Shown one piece after another: positions 13,340 to 25,835 of a DNA stretch of 64,000 bases. The stretch spans positions 221,683,673 to 221,747,672 of the forward strand of contig OU015490.1 in assembly GCA_907164885.2 (NCBI GenBank), written 5' to 3'. Both the position numbers and the translations under genes were made by a program. Source of the stretch: Dolomedes plantarius (taxonomy: Eukaryota; Arthropoda; Arachnida; Araneae; Dolomedidae). Position 1 is the stretch's first letter. The number at the start of each line of letters is the position of its first letter. Under the pieces are notes generated by a model that was given only the letters and a program-made list of their open reading frames with translations, was not told the DNA's origin and did no database searches.

Positions 13340-13847
13340 TATTATCATCAATAGCGTCTTCATCCGTCAAATCATCTGGATCTGGAGGGATAATGACGAA
13401 TTGTTTCATCATTAGCTTCTGTTGAGGACGATTCTGAAATATCATCATCATCTAGGCCATGAAAATACTCCAATATCTCTTCCAATGTCAAAAATCGCTT
13501 TTTTCTAGAGACAAACTTATCTGAAATAAATGTAATAAAAAAAATACCAATCTACTGCATAAAAACTAGGCCGCATATCAAAATCTTAAATAATACACAT
13601 TGGACTGATGTTGCGTTTTCACAACATTTTAAAAAATATAAATTGAGAAACATAAAAACAAATATTTTGCCTTCCCTGTTGAAGCCATTTTGTTCTTTAG
13701 TCTCTAGTAAAATCGGAACCAGCATCAAATCGGATATTTAACATGTGCTGCTATCCAAGGTTATTATTTGAAATTAGTCATATTTTCCCTTTCAAAACAC
13801 CAGAATAAAACAATTTTTTACAAGTGCTAAAAGCGGGCAAATGTGGA

Positions 13848-14739
13848 AATATATATATATAGGTATCAGTTATACTATAATGATGTCAGAGTTTGAATGG
13901 TGTTTATCTTTAAATTGCTGGTTTACAGAAGCATTTCACGATCGTCAGTGTTGGTATGTAAACGAGTATTTTATGATATTTTAATAGATAATTAAAATAA
14001 CAATTTCCTAATTATGGTTGTAGTCAGTAATTGAAGTCATGTATTTTTTTAAAATATGAGGTTACTGCAGATTGGAATAATAAATAATTCGAAATATGAA
14101 ATTCTCCTTAAAAAAACACGTTTCACATTACATTAAATTGAAAATTCAAGGGGATAATGAGCGAAGTTCGACTGTACAGCAAGCCAATTTTAACAAAATA
14201 CATGGTCTTCTACGTCAGTTAGAACTATTTTTCATCATAAATTTTCGAATTCATCTAATAAAGCTAATGCTTATTTTTACTCAATGCAACATGACAAGTG
14301 AAAATTTTCTTCTTCAAAAAATTTCCAAAACATTTTGTTTTGACTTCAGCTAATATGTTCTATTTGCTTGAAATTTTTTATATTAGACAATAAGCTGTGA
14401 GAAGATAGCATTAATATTACTAAGAAACAAGTATGTTCAGTTTTATTTCAATATTAAGGAATTCTTATTGTTGTAAATTAATATACTTCCTTTTGTTTTC
14501 ATGTATAGAAAGCTTTTATTAAACGTGTGGGGGTAAGTACAACAGTATTCTACCTGCTTAATAATTTATTGCATCTTTCAGAATTTTTATATTCTACTTC
14601 TATTTTGAGATGACAATCTGTACATTACTATTAACCCCAAAAACAGCTAACTAACATAATTTTCTTTTAATACTTTAATCCGGTAAAGAAACTGTTAAAC
14701 AACAATTATTTTAACTCAATTTCACTTCAATTTCATTAC

Positions 14740-14770
<31 letters not shown>

Positions 14771-15886
14771 AATAGCCATAATTTTTCTTTCGACATCAAA
14801 AGTGTTAAGGAATTTATTTTGAGTACAAATATTGCTTTGGATCTCATATTATGGGTATAGACCTTTCCGGTATTATGGGCTCAAGTGTGCAAGAGTGGTG
14901 AGTATGCTGAGGATTACACAATTTCATAAATCCCCAAGGATTCGTAATCAGGTTGAAGAGGTATAGATTTTCAATTTTATGTAAATTATTTAAGTCACAT
15001 GAGGACTTTTCTATGTCTGTCAAGTTCCAGTGTGATAGAGACACGTTGATCTACCATGAGCTGAGCTTGCATGGAAACTAGACACTAAAAGAACCTTTTA
15101 GATGAGGGTGACCAACCGGTATCAATTTGTCCTTATTGTCTCAGTAACCATCTTTTAAAATTAAAATGAGGTTTTAAATCTAAATAAGTTCTAAAAAAAT
15201 TACAGCAGCAGTCTGAAAATGCTGAGGAAAGAAAGTTCCCAAAACTGCATATGGAAAGGGAACAGCAAACCTCATTTTTCTCCTTTATTCTTACTTTACT
15301 TATATTAAACTTAAGAAATACCCAAGCATTCAGAAACACTCTTTCGGGAGTTTTAACACGCTGGGACTAAGAAAGGCAGCTAGTTACCCGAACTAATTAC
15401 TCGAATTGCAGTTCTTTCATCAGGCCGGGGAGTATTAGGGGTGATTGTCTCTGGGGACAATTTACAAATTCCAAGATCATTCAACTTTAAATTAGATGAA
15501 ACACTTTTTAAAGGGGTCCCTTGTGGGAGTCAGCGGCCGAAGAGGAAATGGGATCGTCTGTCAGAGAAATGGGGAAGAAAATATATTTTTTTTACACAGC
15601 CCACACTAAGAAACCCCCCCTCCTAAGGTAAAAAAAAATAAATAAATAAAAAAATAGAATGAAGAGGCAACAAAATAGAATCGTAAAGACGGAAATATAC
15701 CATGGGATTAAAAGATAATGAAATAGGTTAGACGAGAACAGGGAAATGGAATTTAAGATGCAATTACGGACAAACAATTTTCCAGATAGATCATAAAGTA
15801 GACATGTCATTGGCTAAAACTCTTTATTACCCTATTTACATAAAATAATTTAATAATCTTCTCGTTTATGAGTTGTCCATAGCTTT
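13848..15886. other. AT-rich DNA with one (TG)n run
   Basis: (TG)13 lies at about 14745-14770. A GTGAGT donor-like site near 14898 follows a short open stretch, but no peptide is recognisable. Frames near 14096-14353 and 15133-15339 show no domain. Confidence 0.4.
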
Positions 15887-16058
15887 GTTGGTTGGGAGCG
15901 CTACGGAATATCTTACTACACAAGGGATACTTTGACCGGGAATTTTAGCTTATAGCCGATTCCGAACGGCTACAAATATCCATGCCAATAGTTGGACTCG
16001 AACCTATAGACTCTGGTACCGCTGTCATTCCCTAACCATTAAGACATCGGCCAGTTGC
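15887..16058 (-). mobile_element. tRNA-derived SINE, family 1, copy 1
   Basis: On the minus strand the head carries a pol III A-box-like TGGCCGATGTCTTAATGG and a B box GGTTCGAGTCC. The body contains GTAGCCGTTCGGAATCGGCT, and the tail resembles that of the copy at 50278-50515. The acceptor stem does not pair, so this is not a functional tRNA gene. Such SINEs depend on a LINE for mobility. Confidence 0.75.
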
Positions 16059-17714
16059 CCATTGGAGACACTCCCAACGCTTCCCTTTCTGATGTCAGTT
16101 TATAATCATTAGTACGGGATCCGTTACATTCTTTCTCTATACTGTGAATTTCAAGTAGTTATGTGTCCCTGATCTGTTCATATTTTTATCTCGTTCCATC
16201 GTTATTCTCGTATGTTCAGAATTCGTACTAGTTTCTCCATAGTTTTATAACCCTTCCCGATATAAAGACTTAATGTCACGTGTATCTAAACTATAAATTA
16301 TTATAAGGACAGTTCTAGAAGGGTTTGGTCTTACATTATCACTATGAAGACAAGCAAAAATAAATTCCAAGTAAGCGATTTCACTAAAGAACTATTTTCT
16401 TACGAAAACACAAAATTAAAAGTCTCTATCTGAAAACAAAAAGGTTTTGCCTATTTTCAAAAATACATAAAATCGTCTTTTTTTTTTTTTTGCTGAATGG
16501 CTTAACTCACCTCGATTTCCGTTCGTGCAAGACAGATATATGAAAATGGTAGCCAAAGTATTTTTATTATCAGTGCTATAAATTACTAAAACTAATATAA
16601 ATTGTTCATCTTATTATTTATTAAATACTAATTATGATTTGTATTTGCACATTAGCCGACTGCTTAACCCTCCAAGAGATTGATTAGTCATTGTAAACCG
16701 TATTTCTCTCTTTTGGTGACTCAATTTTGGCTCGTAACGATTATGACTGGAAAACCACCACATGACTAAAACACGTTTCAAAACACTTTTATAGTAAAAA
16801 AAATATGCCAAAGACCCTTTTCTACATCCGTTTATGTGTCTTTAGTCAAGTAATGTCACCTTTTTCACAAAATCTGTTATTCACACACCAATTGCTGCAG
16901 AGGAAATGCTCCCTATTGACGATAAAGTTTACGTGAAATTTATTTGTACACAAATGCAGTATTTTTTTCTGTTTTATAAGGTGCTAGGTATGTTGCTACT
17001 GAATATGCTTCCTCCATGAGATTTTGGTGAGGCCTTTGCAAGCTTATGAACTGATTAACGTGTTTTCCATTAAGTCTACAAATTTGTTGATGTACCCCTT
17101 GGTCCAGAAAGGTTAAATACTAAACAGTAATGTGTGAAAAAAACAGGAAAGCCCACAAGGTCTGATAAAAAAATTATTAAGGATCATTTGGGTTTATTTG
17201 GCATTGTAATAATATATGGAATATCTGCCCCCCCCTACTTTTGTAGGCCGTACATCTAAAATTTTCTTCACATTGCATCAGGAGCGTAGCTTCCAGTTCA
17301 AACGTTGGCACTTAGATTTTTCACATGATCTGGGATTGGTTTGACGTATCACGTGATCATCATGACATGACGTATCACATGTGTTAAAATTTTTATCACT
17401 GACGCTGCGCTCCGCTTCGGAGGCAGTTTGAACAATGCCTAAATGTTTCTCTAGAATGCCTAAATTGTCATAAAATATAACTCCAAACTTGGCTTCTAAT
17501 AGCATTTACAAAGAGCTATCTAAATGTAATGAAAACGTTGGTTTGCTCGTAAACAAATGCCAGAATATGATATAAAGACTACAATGACAGAATTATGAAT
17601 ATATTTTTAAATTTCGTAGAAAACAAATTTTACTCCTTTCGAGTTCATATCTTTTACATTTACTTCTCTCAAATGAAAGAAATACGATCAAGTCTTCCTG
17701 AAGAAGTATTTATA
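16059..17714. other. AT-rich DNA, nothing recognised
   Basis: No gene or structured repeat seen. Confidence 0.45.
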
Positions 17715-18516
17715 CCGGGTGCGTCATAAATTCGTGCAAAGTTTAAAAATTCGTAATAAAATAAATAATGCTCGGAAAAATTTTCTGTTTGCGCGAATAG
17801 GATCAGAGGGAGATTGAATTTTTTTCCATGTAAAAAAAAAAAAAAAAAATGTTTCCGTAAGTAACCGAAAGAGGGCGCTTTTGCGTGACCACGTTAAGTC
17901 TGCACTGCAGGAATAACATGCATTACCTGTTGTCCCCTTCATGCAGGATGGTGTCCCGCCCCACATTTCACGTGATATCAAGACGTTCCTGTTGGAATCT
18001 TTCACTGAAGACCTAGTCTATAAGTCGCGGTTGTAAGGTTCGGTAGCCCTCATGATCACTACACTTGACCCCGGCAAATTTTTAGTTGGGGGTGATACTT
18101 GAAGTCTCGTGTGTACCGGGGCTCTCATACCACTTTGGTGGAACTGAAAAATGTCATTCGATAAACAGTCGCTGCCATCGATGCTAGAATCAGCTGTAAT
18201 GGGCTTAGTGACGCGCCTCACTTGCCTATTACCTTATGCTGGTAGTAATGTTGAATATATGTTACTTTAAAATAAACGCACAGTCTCATGTTATTGTGAT
18301 CTGTTTGATTATATGTTTGAGTTTGCCTGATTTGCTTAAAACGCCTCAGTATGACGTGTGAGCGCCCTCTTTCGGTTACTTTTGGAAACTTTTTTTTTTT
18401 ACTTGGAAAAAATCCAATGTCCCTCTGATCTTATTGGCGCAAACAGAAAAAATTTCAGAGCACTACTTCTTTTATTATGAATTTTTGAACTTTGCACGAA
18501 TTTATGACGCACCCGG
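17715..18516 (+). mobile_element. Deleted mariner-type element with long TIRs
   Basis: The left end CCGGGTGCGTCATAAATTCG is mirrored at the right end (…TTTATGACGCACCCGG). The inverted homology continues inward for about 150 bp, including ACCGAAAGAGGGCGC on the left and its complement on the right. Only the C-terminal part of a transposase remains between the repeats. TA occurs one or two bases outside the ends, so the exact boundary is uncertain. Confidence 0.7.
17938..18262 (+). pseudogene. mariner-type transposase C-terminal remnant
   Basis: The frame opens with FMQDGVPPHISRDIKTFLLE, the block around the second catalytic Asp of DDxD-type mariner transposases. It continues with ESFTEDLVYKSRL, a stop, a degraded (P)DLNP..FW.W-like segment (TLDPGKFLVGGD), then LWWN and MLESAVMGLVTRL, typical of the C-terminus. 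At the third acidic position my alignment gives Lys. The DNA-binding half and first Asp are absent. There are several stops, so it is not functional. Confidence 0.6.
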
Positions 18517-18517
18517 T

Positions 18518-19669
18518 CTATTGATACATCGATCTTGTGGAAAGTTGATCAAGAGCAATCAGTTTTCTGTATTTTTACTTAAGCGAAGCAAAAATATTGT
18601 AGTTAAAAAACCAACACCTATGGAATTCTTAAAAATATTAGTACCTGGTTTGCATTCATATGAATTCAATTTCATTCCTGTTTACCTACGAGAACCAGAA
18701 ATTTTCTTGTTAGGAGAGAAATCGTAACAATATTTACAGCTGTCTTGCCTGCGCATGCGTATTTAATACTCTGCATGTTAGCTTTTCCCAACTGAAAAAT
18801 CTTGTTGCTAGGACACCAATACCTACATAGCTTCTAACAATAATAATATCTATTATCGTCAACTTTTTCGTTAATTTTTTAGCAATTGTTGCAATGTTAT
18901 TATTTTCTTATTTAGGGGAACTCTAAAACAGAACATTTTAATTTTCTTGGTTTTAAACATACGATCATGCTTTTAAAATAAAATAAACAATCGCAATGTA
19001 TCTGAGATAATTGCATTGCCAGAAACAAGATTTAAATGTTTTAAGGTCAATATGTATACTGCTGTACATATGTACTTTAAGTTTATTCCCGGAGAAATGA
19101 TCTTTTACAGGATTTGTCTTCTTTAAAGGGATATTACTAAATTTCATTGTAATAAATCACTAGGCTTGAAGTTTTGTACAACGTTCCTTTCTGTTATTTT
19201 TATGTAACTGTAGTCAGAATTTTGTTTTAAAGTAATAGTTCAGGATAAATTTTAACTTTGGCAAAAATTACTGTGTTAAAGAGAATTTAATTGCCCTTTT
19301 AAGCGATTAAAAATTTCATAGTAATTTTTTAATAAGAAAATACTTTTCTAAATGTTTATACCTAAAACCGTCTGAAACCTTATGTATGTTCAAGAAAATT
19401 TTTCAAAATTCATGGGTTGCATGCTGTTCTTAAAAAAATATATTTTAAAGTGATGCACATGTAGAAAAAAAGAAACTTACTTTGTTATATTTTTACATAT
19501 TGTTTGAAATAATAAGATTAAAAAGGCTTTTCTTGCGAGGGGTACAGGGTTTGCGTAGTTCTAGATATATTCGAAATGCCGTAGTTCTAGTGTTAACAGG
19601 AGGGTAATCTTCTCATAGTTGCCTAAAAATACCGGTAGAAACCCGTCACTCCTAAAAACTAACTAACTT
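18518..19669. other. AT-rich DNA, nothing certain
   Basis: An open frame runs from the mariner right TIR to 18727 (YLREPEIFLLGEKS at its end). I do not recognise it, and it may be chance. Confidence 0.4.
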
Positions 19670-19990
19670 ATTTTCTTCACTCTGGCGTTTTGAATGCTCT
19701 TACTACCTCTAAATTGCTAAGATCGGGGAATAGAATTCCTTTGCTTATTCTAAATAAGTAATTTCCTTCTGGGCGGAACTTCACTTTGAGGGTTTCAATT
19801 TAAGACGTTGTTGAGTGACCCGATAAAACAAAAGGATAACCCTGTGAAGGTGTTCTTCGAAGGTTTTAGAGACAACCACGATATCATCAAGGTAGATTGC
19901 TATCTAAAGTGGCTGTAAATTAGCTAGCACGATTTCCACCAGACGCTGAAAGTGGGTTGGAACCTTGAGCCCAAACACAATCCTTTTCCA
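19670..19990 (-). pseudogene. Second Gypsy-type reverse transcriptase fragment
   Basis: On the minus strand the frame reads IVFGLKVPTHFQRLVEIVLA, then YLDDIVVVSKTFEEHLHR with the YLDD catalytic box at 19880-19894, then QRLKLKP and QKEITYL. This is the RT palm-to-thumb of a Gypsy-type element, different from the copy at 5.6 kb. In-frame stops lie just before YLDD and after the thumb block. No LTR or flanking domain is visible, so it is an isolated scrap. Confidence 0.65.
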
Positions 19991-20254
19991 CTGAAAATGT
20001 CCATTATGAGTACTAAAAACACATTCAAAATGCAAAAACATTTGGTAATGCCCCAAGGTTAAGTATAAGCTAGAAAAATATTAATCCCTATTTAAATTGT
20101 CTATAGATCGGTCATATTTGGAAGGGGAAAAGTATCTCCGATCGTCTTGTCATTAAGACAGTAGATCTTAATGACAAAAGGGTAAAATTGGTCCAAAACG
20201 GGGGGATTATTGGAAACTTTGAAGCGCCATGGCGAATTAAATTTGGTTTATTAA

Positions 20255-20345
20255 ATTAATGCAAGGTCAATATTAGAATTTTTCTATGAATTTACGGAAT
20301 TCATTGATTTTATTGGAAAGGCTGTTGGCATTCCAGAACAAAGCT
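20255..20345 (-). pseudogene. LINE endonuclease N-terminal scrap
   Basis: The minus-strand frame reads FWNANSLSNKINEFRKFIEKF. This resembles the start of an APE-type endonuclease domain of non-LTR retrotransposons (WNANSL..KI.E...FL). Stops follow immediately. The match is short, so confidence is modest. Confidence 0.35.
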
Positions 20346-20654
20346 CCCAGTGAGGAGAATGAAGGAGAACAGGAGTGCATCTAGGATAGTAACATCTATG
20401 AGTCTTTGGACAGGGTTATCTTTATTATCCTTTTAAACAAGGGAAATATACTTGAAAAATTCTATAGTATCGGCGATGTTAAATTCTGAAATCACATCTT
20501 TGATAGTATTGATTATGCCTGAGATTTCTCAAGACATTCGTGCAGACATGGGCGTGTAAGTGACAGCAGAAGTAGTGACAGTAGCTTGGGACATGGACAT
20601 GGACAAAAAAATTTCGTGAGGTTCCTATTAGGGTAAAGAAAACCCTCTACACAT

Positions 20655-23600
20655 CGTACTGATAGGGGACGCACTGCCGAATTTAACACACCTAAGGGTA
20701 AACTCGCAGGTGTAAGGGGATGTCCGAACATCATAGAGTTATGCCTATTTTCCATGAATTTGAGGAACAGTGCACTAACTTTACTTTTGAAACGAACGGC
20801 TCGGAGAGAGATGCCTTTCTAGATAGCATGAACACTTTCGATGGAGAAATGCTTGTTGTCATATTTATTATTTCAAACTCATTTGCTATATTTATTTTCT
20901 GGTGTCTAAAAATGGATTCACATTACATACATTAAAAATATATCAATATGAATATAAAACATGTAAAAAATCATACCTGAATGCAAAAAAAAAAACCTTA
21001 CCTGAATAGACATTTTAATAAACACGAAGAATGCGTAAACATTATATTATGTGGATTCTTTAATTACTTCACCAAGTGAAGCCAATATGTCACGGAATAA
21101 TTGCCGATAAATCCAATGGTGACTGAGTTAACATTAGAGACATGGTGACAGAGGATAAAGCTGAAGTCGGTGATATAGCCTTGAGGTCGATACATCAAAG
21201 AATGACTGTTTAGACCCAGATGCGCCAGGCTATCCAGCCTATTCCAAAAGTGGAATTTAGAATTTAGAAGAGGTAAGTATGTGAATAAATGATATTCCAG
21301 TTTATTTTTCTTAACGTCTCTTTTCCATTAAAGCAAAATTTTACGTATTTAAAATGCATAAACGTTTTATATAATGCACTGCCGCATTTAACACACCTAA
21401 AGGGAGAATTGCAGGTGAGGAGGGAATGTCGGATCATCATCGACTTATGCCTGTTTTCCATTTATTAGAGGAACAGTACACTATCTTTACGTTTGACACC
21501 AAGAGCTCAGAGATAGCTGCCTTTTTAGATCGATTAAAATATTTTTACAGGAATTTTACGGACAAATGCAGCTTTTAATTCTTATTATTTTAAAGTCATT
21601 TCCAAGATTAATTTTCTGGAACCTAGAATGAATTCCGATTACATATATTAAAAACATTTCAATGTGAATTTAGAAGATTTAAGTATATGGTTAACAGATT
21701 TTCCTGTCAGTTCTTCTTATCTCTTATCATTCCTTAACGGCTCTGTTCCATTGAAGCAAAATTTTCCATATTTTTAAGGCATAAACGTTGTATATAATGC
21801 AATGCCGCAATTAACACACCTAATGGAAGGCTTGCAGGGGAGACGGGAATGTCCGATCGTCGTTGACTTACACCTGTTTTCCATTTATTAGAGTAACAGT
21901 ACACTATATTTACGTTTCACACCAACAGCTCAAAGACAGGTGCATTTCTAGATCGATTGTTAAGATTTTAAGGAGATATACTTCTTGTCATTCTTATTAT
22001 TTTAAAGTCATGTAAAAATTTATTTTCTAGGGGCTAAAAATTGATTCTGATTACATATACTAAAAACATTTCAATATGGATGTAAACTGTAAAAAATCAT
22101 TGTTTTAATTGTTTATTTAGAACAATTTTACAATTTTAAATAAATAATTACAACTAAACAAATAATTTAGTTTGGGAAACTTTTTAAGCTTTGCAGAATT
22201 AATAAAAGGTGGCATGGTGACTGAGGATAAAGCTGAAGTCGGTGACACAGCCTTGAGATCGATACATCAAAGAATGACTGTTTAGACCCAGATGCGCCGG
22301 GCTATTGGAATTTAGAATTCAAAAGAGGTAAGTCTGTGGTAAACACATTGCCCAGTCTATTTTTCTTAACTCTTATCATTGCTTAACGGCTCTGCTCCCT
22401 GAAAGCGAGAATTTCGGTATTTTAAATACATAAACTTTTTATATAATGCAATGCCGAAATTAACACACCTAAGCGGACGCTTGCAGATGAGAAGAAAATG
22501 TCCGATAATCATCGACTTACGCATGTTTTCCATTAATTAGAGAAACCGTACACTATTTTTACGTTTAACACCGACAGCTCGGATACAGCTCTCTTTCCAG
22601 ATCGATTCAGGGATTTTTATAGAGAAATACGAATTTTCATTCTAATTATTTTAATGTTATTTGCAAGATTTATTTTCTGGTGGCAAAAAATTTATTATGA
22701 GTACGTATATTAAAAACATTTCAATATGAATGTAAAACAAGTAAAAAATCATACCTCAATGTAAAAAAAAAATTTGCCTGAAAAGAAATTTTAATAAGTA
22801 CGAAGACTGCAAATATATTTTATATTGTGTGGATTCTTTATTTACTTCACCAAGTGAAGCGAAAAGATCCCTTACGAAATATTAATATAAGTCAATTAAA
22901 ATGCTACGTTAATTCCTGATATTATGATATATATTTATAAATTTTGATGAACAAAATTTTTGTTCAAATTTAATATTTCCGTTTTTAGGATTAAAGGAAA
23001 CGTGTTGACGCTTAAAGTTTAAAAAAAGAAAAAAATATATAAACTATTAAATAAATAAACACAACATTTGAGAACTATTTGAGGTTTGCAGAATTAAAAA
23101 AGAAGACATGGTGACTGAGGATAAAGCTGAAGTCGGTGACGTAGCCTTGAGATCGATACATCAAAGAATGACTGTTTAGACCCAGGTGCGCCAAGCTATT
23201 GGAATTAAGAATTTAGAAGATTGAAGTATGTGGTTAACATATTTTCCTGTCAATTCTTCTTATCTCTTATCATTCCTTAACGGCTCCGTTCCATTGAAGC
23301 GAAATTTTCCACATTTTAAAGGCATAAACGTTTTATATAATGCATTGCCGCATTTAACACACCTAAAGGGAGAATTGCAAGTGAGACGGGAATGTCCATT
23401 CATCAGCGACTTACGCCAGTTTTCCATTTATTAGAAGAACACTCCACTATCTTTACTTTTCTACACCAACAGCTCGGAGATAGCTGCATTTCTAGATCGA
23501 TTTAAATAGATTTAAAGAGATATACTTCATATCATTCTTATTATTTTTAAATTATTTGAAAGATTTATTTTCTGGTGGCCAAAAATTTATTCAGATTACA

Positions 23601-25835
23601 TGTACTAATAACATTACAATATGAATGTAAAACATGTAAAAAATCATACCTGAATGTAAAAAATCCTACCCGAAAGGAAATTGTAATAAGCACGAAGAAA
23701 GCATATACTTTATATTATATGTATTATTTATTTACTTCTCCAAGTGGAGCCAAAATATATCTTACGTGATACAAACCAAGAAGCCCATTAAAATGCTAAG
23801 TTAAATCCTGATATTATCAAATATATTTATAAATTTTTATGAACAAACATTTCGTTCAAAATTAAAATTTCCATTTTCAGGATTAAAGGAAATGTTTTTC
23901 CACGTTGAAAGTATAGAAAAAGTAATAAAATAACATAAATTATAAAATAAATAATTACAACATAAATTATAAAATATATCATTGTTTTAATTGTTTGTTT
24001 CAACAATTTTACAATTTTAAATAAATAATTACAACAAAACAAATAATTTGGTTTGGGCAACTATTTAAGCTTTGCAGAATTAATAAAAAGAGACATGGTG
24101 ACTGACGATAAAGCTGAAGTCTGTGACATAGCCTTGAGGTCGATACATCAAAGAATGACTGTTTAGACCTAGATACGCCAGGCTATTGGAATTTAGAATT
24201 CATAAGAGGTAAGTATGTGGTTAACACATTCTCCAGTCTATTTTTCTTAACTCTTATCATTGCTTAACGGCTCTATTCCCTGAAAGTGAAAATTTCCGTG
24301 TTTTAAATGAATAAACGTTTTATATAGTGCACTGCTGAGATTAATACATCTAAGCGGAGGCTTGCAGATGAGAAGTGAATGTCAGATCATCGTCGACTTG
24401 CGCCTGTTTTCCATTTATTAGACGAACAGTACACTATCTTTCCGTTTGACACCAACAGCTCGAAGATATCCGCATTTCTAGATCGATTAAGATATTTTTA
24501 CCGAATTTTTTTAGAGACAAATGCTTTTTGTAATTCTTATTATTTTAAAGTCATTTGCAGGATTTATTTTTTGGTGCCTAAAATGGTTTCCGATTACATA
24601 TATTAAAAACATTTCAATGTGAATGCAAATCATGTAAAAAAATCATACCTGAATTTAAAAGAATCCTACCTGAAAAGAAATTTTTATAAACACGAAGAAC
24701 ACATACAGATTATATTATGTGGATTCTTTATTTACTTCACCAAGTGAAGGCAAAAGATCTCTTATGCGATATTTACCGATAAGCCCATTATAATGCTACG
24801 TTAATTCCTGATATTATCATATACAGTCCAACCTCCATATATCGAAGTAGCAAAATGCCGGAAAAAAATTCGATATATAGAAATTTCGATATATAGAATT
24901 GATCTTAGTTTTATCATAATTCTCCTAAAACATTAAAATTAAAGCTAATTTTCGTATACGAATCTCCATTTCCAATTTATATGCGAATCACATTAAATGA
25001 AAGTTAACTAAAAATGAATTAATGTGAAAGATTTATTGAGTACTATATACCTTTAAAAAATCAATAATCCAGACAGTGGTTACAGTGATCACAGTTACAT
25101 TCTTTTAAAAAAAAACTACGAATATCTTGCTGAACAGCCAGTTTTGCGGAAAGTTCATCAAAGAAATGCTCGCACTTATTCAGTCCATTAAAAACTTTAT
25201 CAGGGGTCTACGAAGTATTGTTCCGAACGCCAAAAATTGGGAGATTTTATTCTAAAGTGAAAATAAAATCTCCCAATATGTCGTGAAAAAAATTTCGATA
25301 TATAGAGATTTTTTCGATATATAGAAACGGTTTTTCTATGTAATAAACATGGAGATTTGCTAAGAGTTCGATATATAGAAAATTTCGATATAGGGAAGTT
25401 CGATATATGGAGGTTCGACTGTATATTTATAAATTTTGATGAACAAATGTTTCGTTCAAAATTAAAATTTCCGTTTCCAGGATTAAAGGAAAAGTGTTGA
25501 CGTTGAAAGTATAGAAAAAGTAATAAAATAACATAAATTTTAAAATAAATAATTACAACGTTTGGACAACTATTTAAGCTTTACAGAATTAATAAAAGGA
25601 GACTTGGTGACTGAGGATAAAGCGGAAGTCCGTGACATAGCCTTGAGGTTGATGTATCACAGAATGACTGTCTTCACCCAGATGCGCCTAGCTATAGGAA
25701 GTTAGAAGAGGTAAGGTTTAAGAGATTTTTCAGTCTATTTTTCTTAACTCTTATCATTCCTTAACGACTCCGTTCTATTGAAACGGAATTTTCTGTTTTT
25801 TAAACGCAGAAACGTTTTATAAAATGCTAGATAGG
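20655..25835. repeat. Complex tandem array of about 0.9-1 kb units
   Basis: A composite unit recurs. One module has the string CTGAAGTCGGTGAC (21161, 22229, 23129, variants 24113 and 25623) and ends in GAGGTAAGT. A second has CACACCTAA (20685, 21397, 21815, 22461, 23354, variant 24341). A third is a block near AAAACATTTCAATATGAATG. A fourth, GTGGATTCTTTATTTACTTC followed by ACCAAGTGAAG, occurs near 21051, 22830 and 24719. The spacing of the first module is 1068, 900, 984 and 1510 bp; the last gap is lengthened by the 588-bp MITE at 24834. Units have diverged by point changes and small indels. Short frames beginning MSDH.R..PVFHLLEEQY recur but contain stops in several units. Confidence 0.85.
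24834..25421. mobile_element. Tigger/pogo-like MITE (588 bp) inside the tandem array
   Basis: The ends are CAGTCCAACCTCCATATATC and the complementary GATATATGGAGGTTCGACTG, flanked by TA at 24832-24833 and 25422-25423. Other array units show the empty site (ATATATTTATAAATTTT near 22926 and 23820). The motif TTCGATATATAGA, related to the TIR, is repeated several times near both ends. No transposase. Confidence 0.85.

Larger units (their letters stand above)
11255..13847 (-). mobile_element. Internally deleted piggyBac element, copy 1 (split by a Tc1 insertion)
   Basis: The left terminus CCCATTTAGGACCGC matches the terminus of the complete copy at 34699-35985. On the minus strand two pieces of a piggyBac transposase remain. 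Around 13360-13500 is the acidic N-terminal region (KRFLTLEEILEYFHGLDDDD). Around 11475-11870 is the C-terminal end, with ISLLEF, GRPSS and a Cys-rich CNKCNVPLHAKC read across frames. The catalytic core is missing, so it was already non-autonomous. The right terminal ~130 bp are lost at about 13847. Element A (11930-13339) is inserted inside it. The left flank reads TAAA rather than TTAA, probably mutated. Confidence 0.75.

Noticed and set aside
18518..18727. Open frame downstream of the mariner right TIR
   Set aside because: It begins inside the TIR, has no domain and no acceptor site that I trust.
20655..25835. CRISPR-like or gene-cassette array
   Set aside because: Units are 0.9-1 kb, variable and AT-rich with eukaryotic transposons between them. 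There are no short identical repeats with spacers anywhere in the window.
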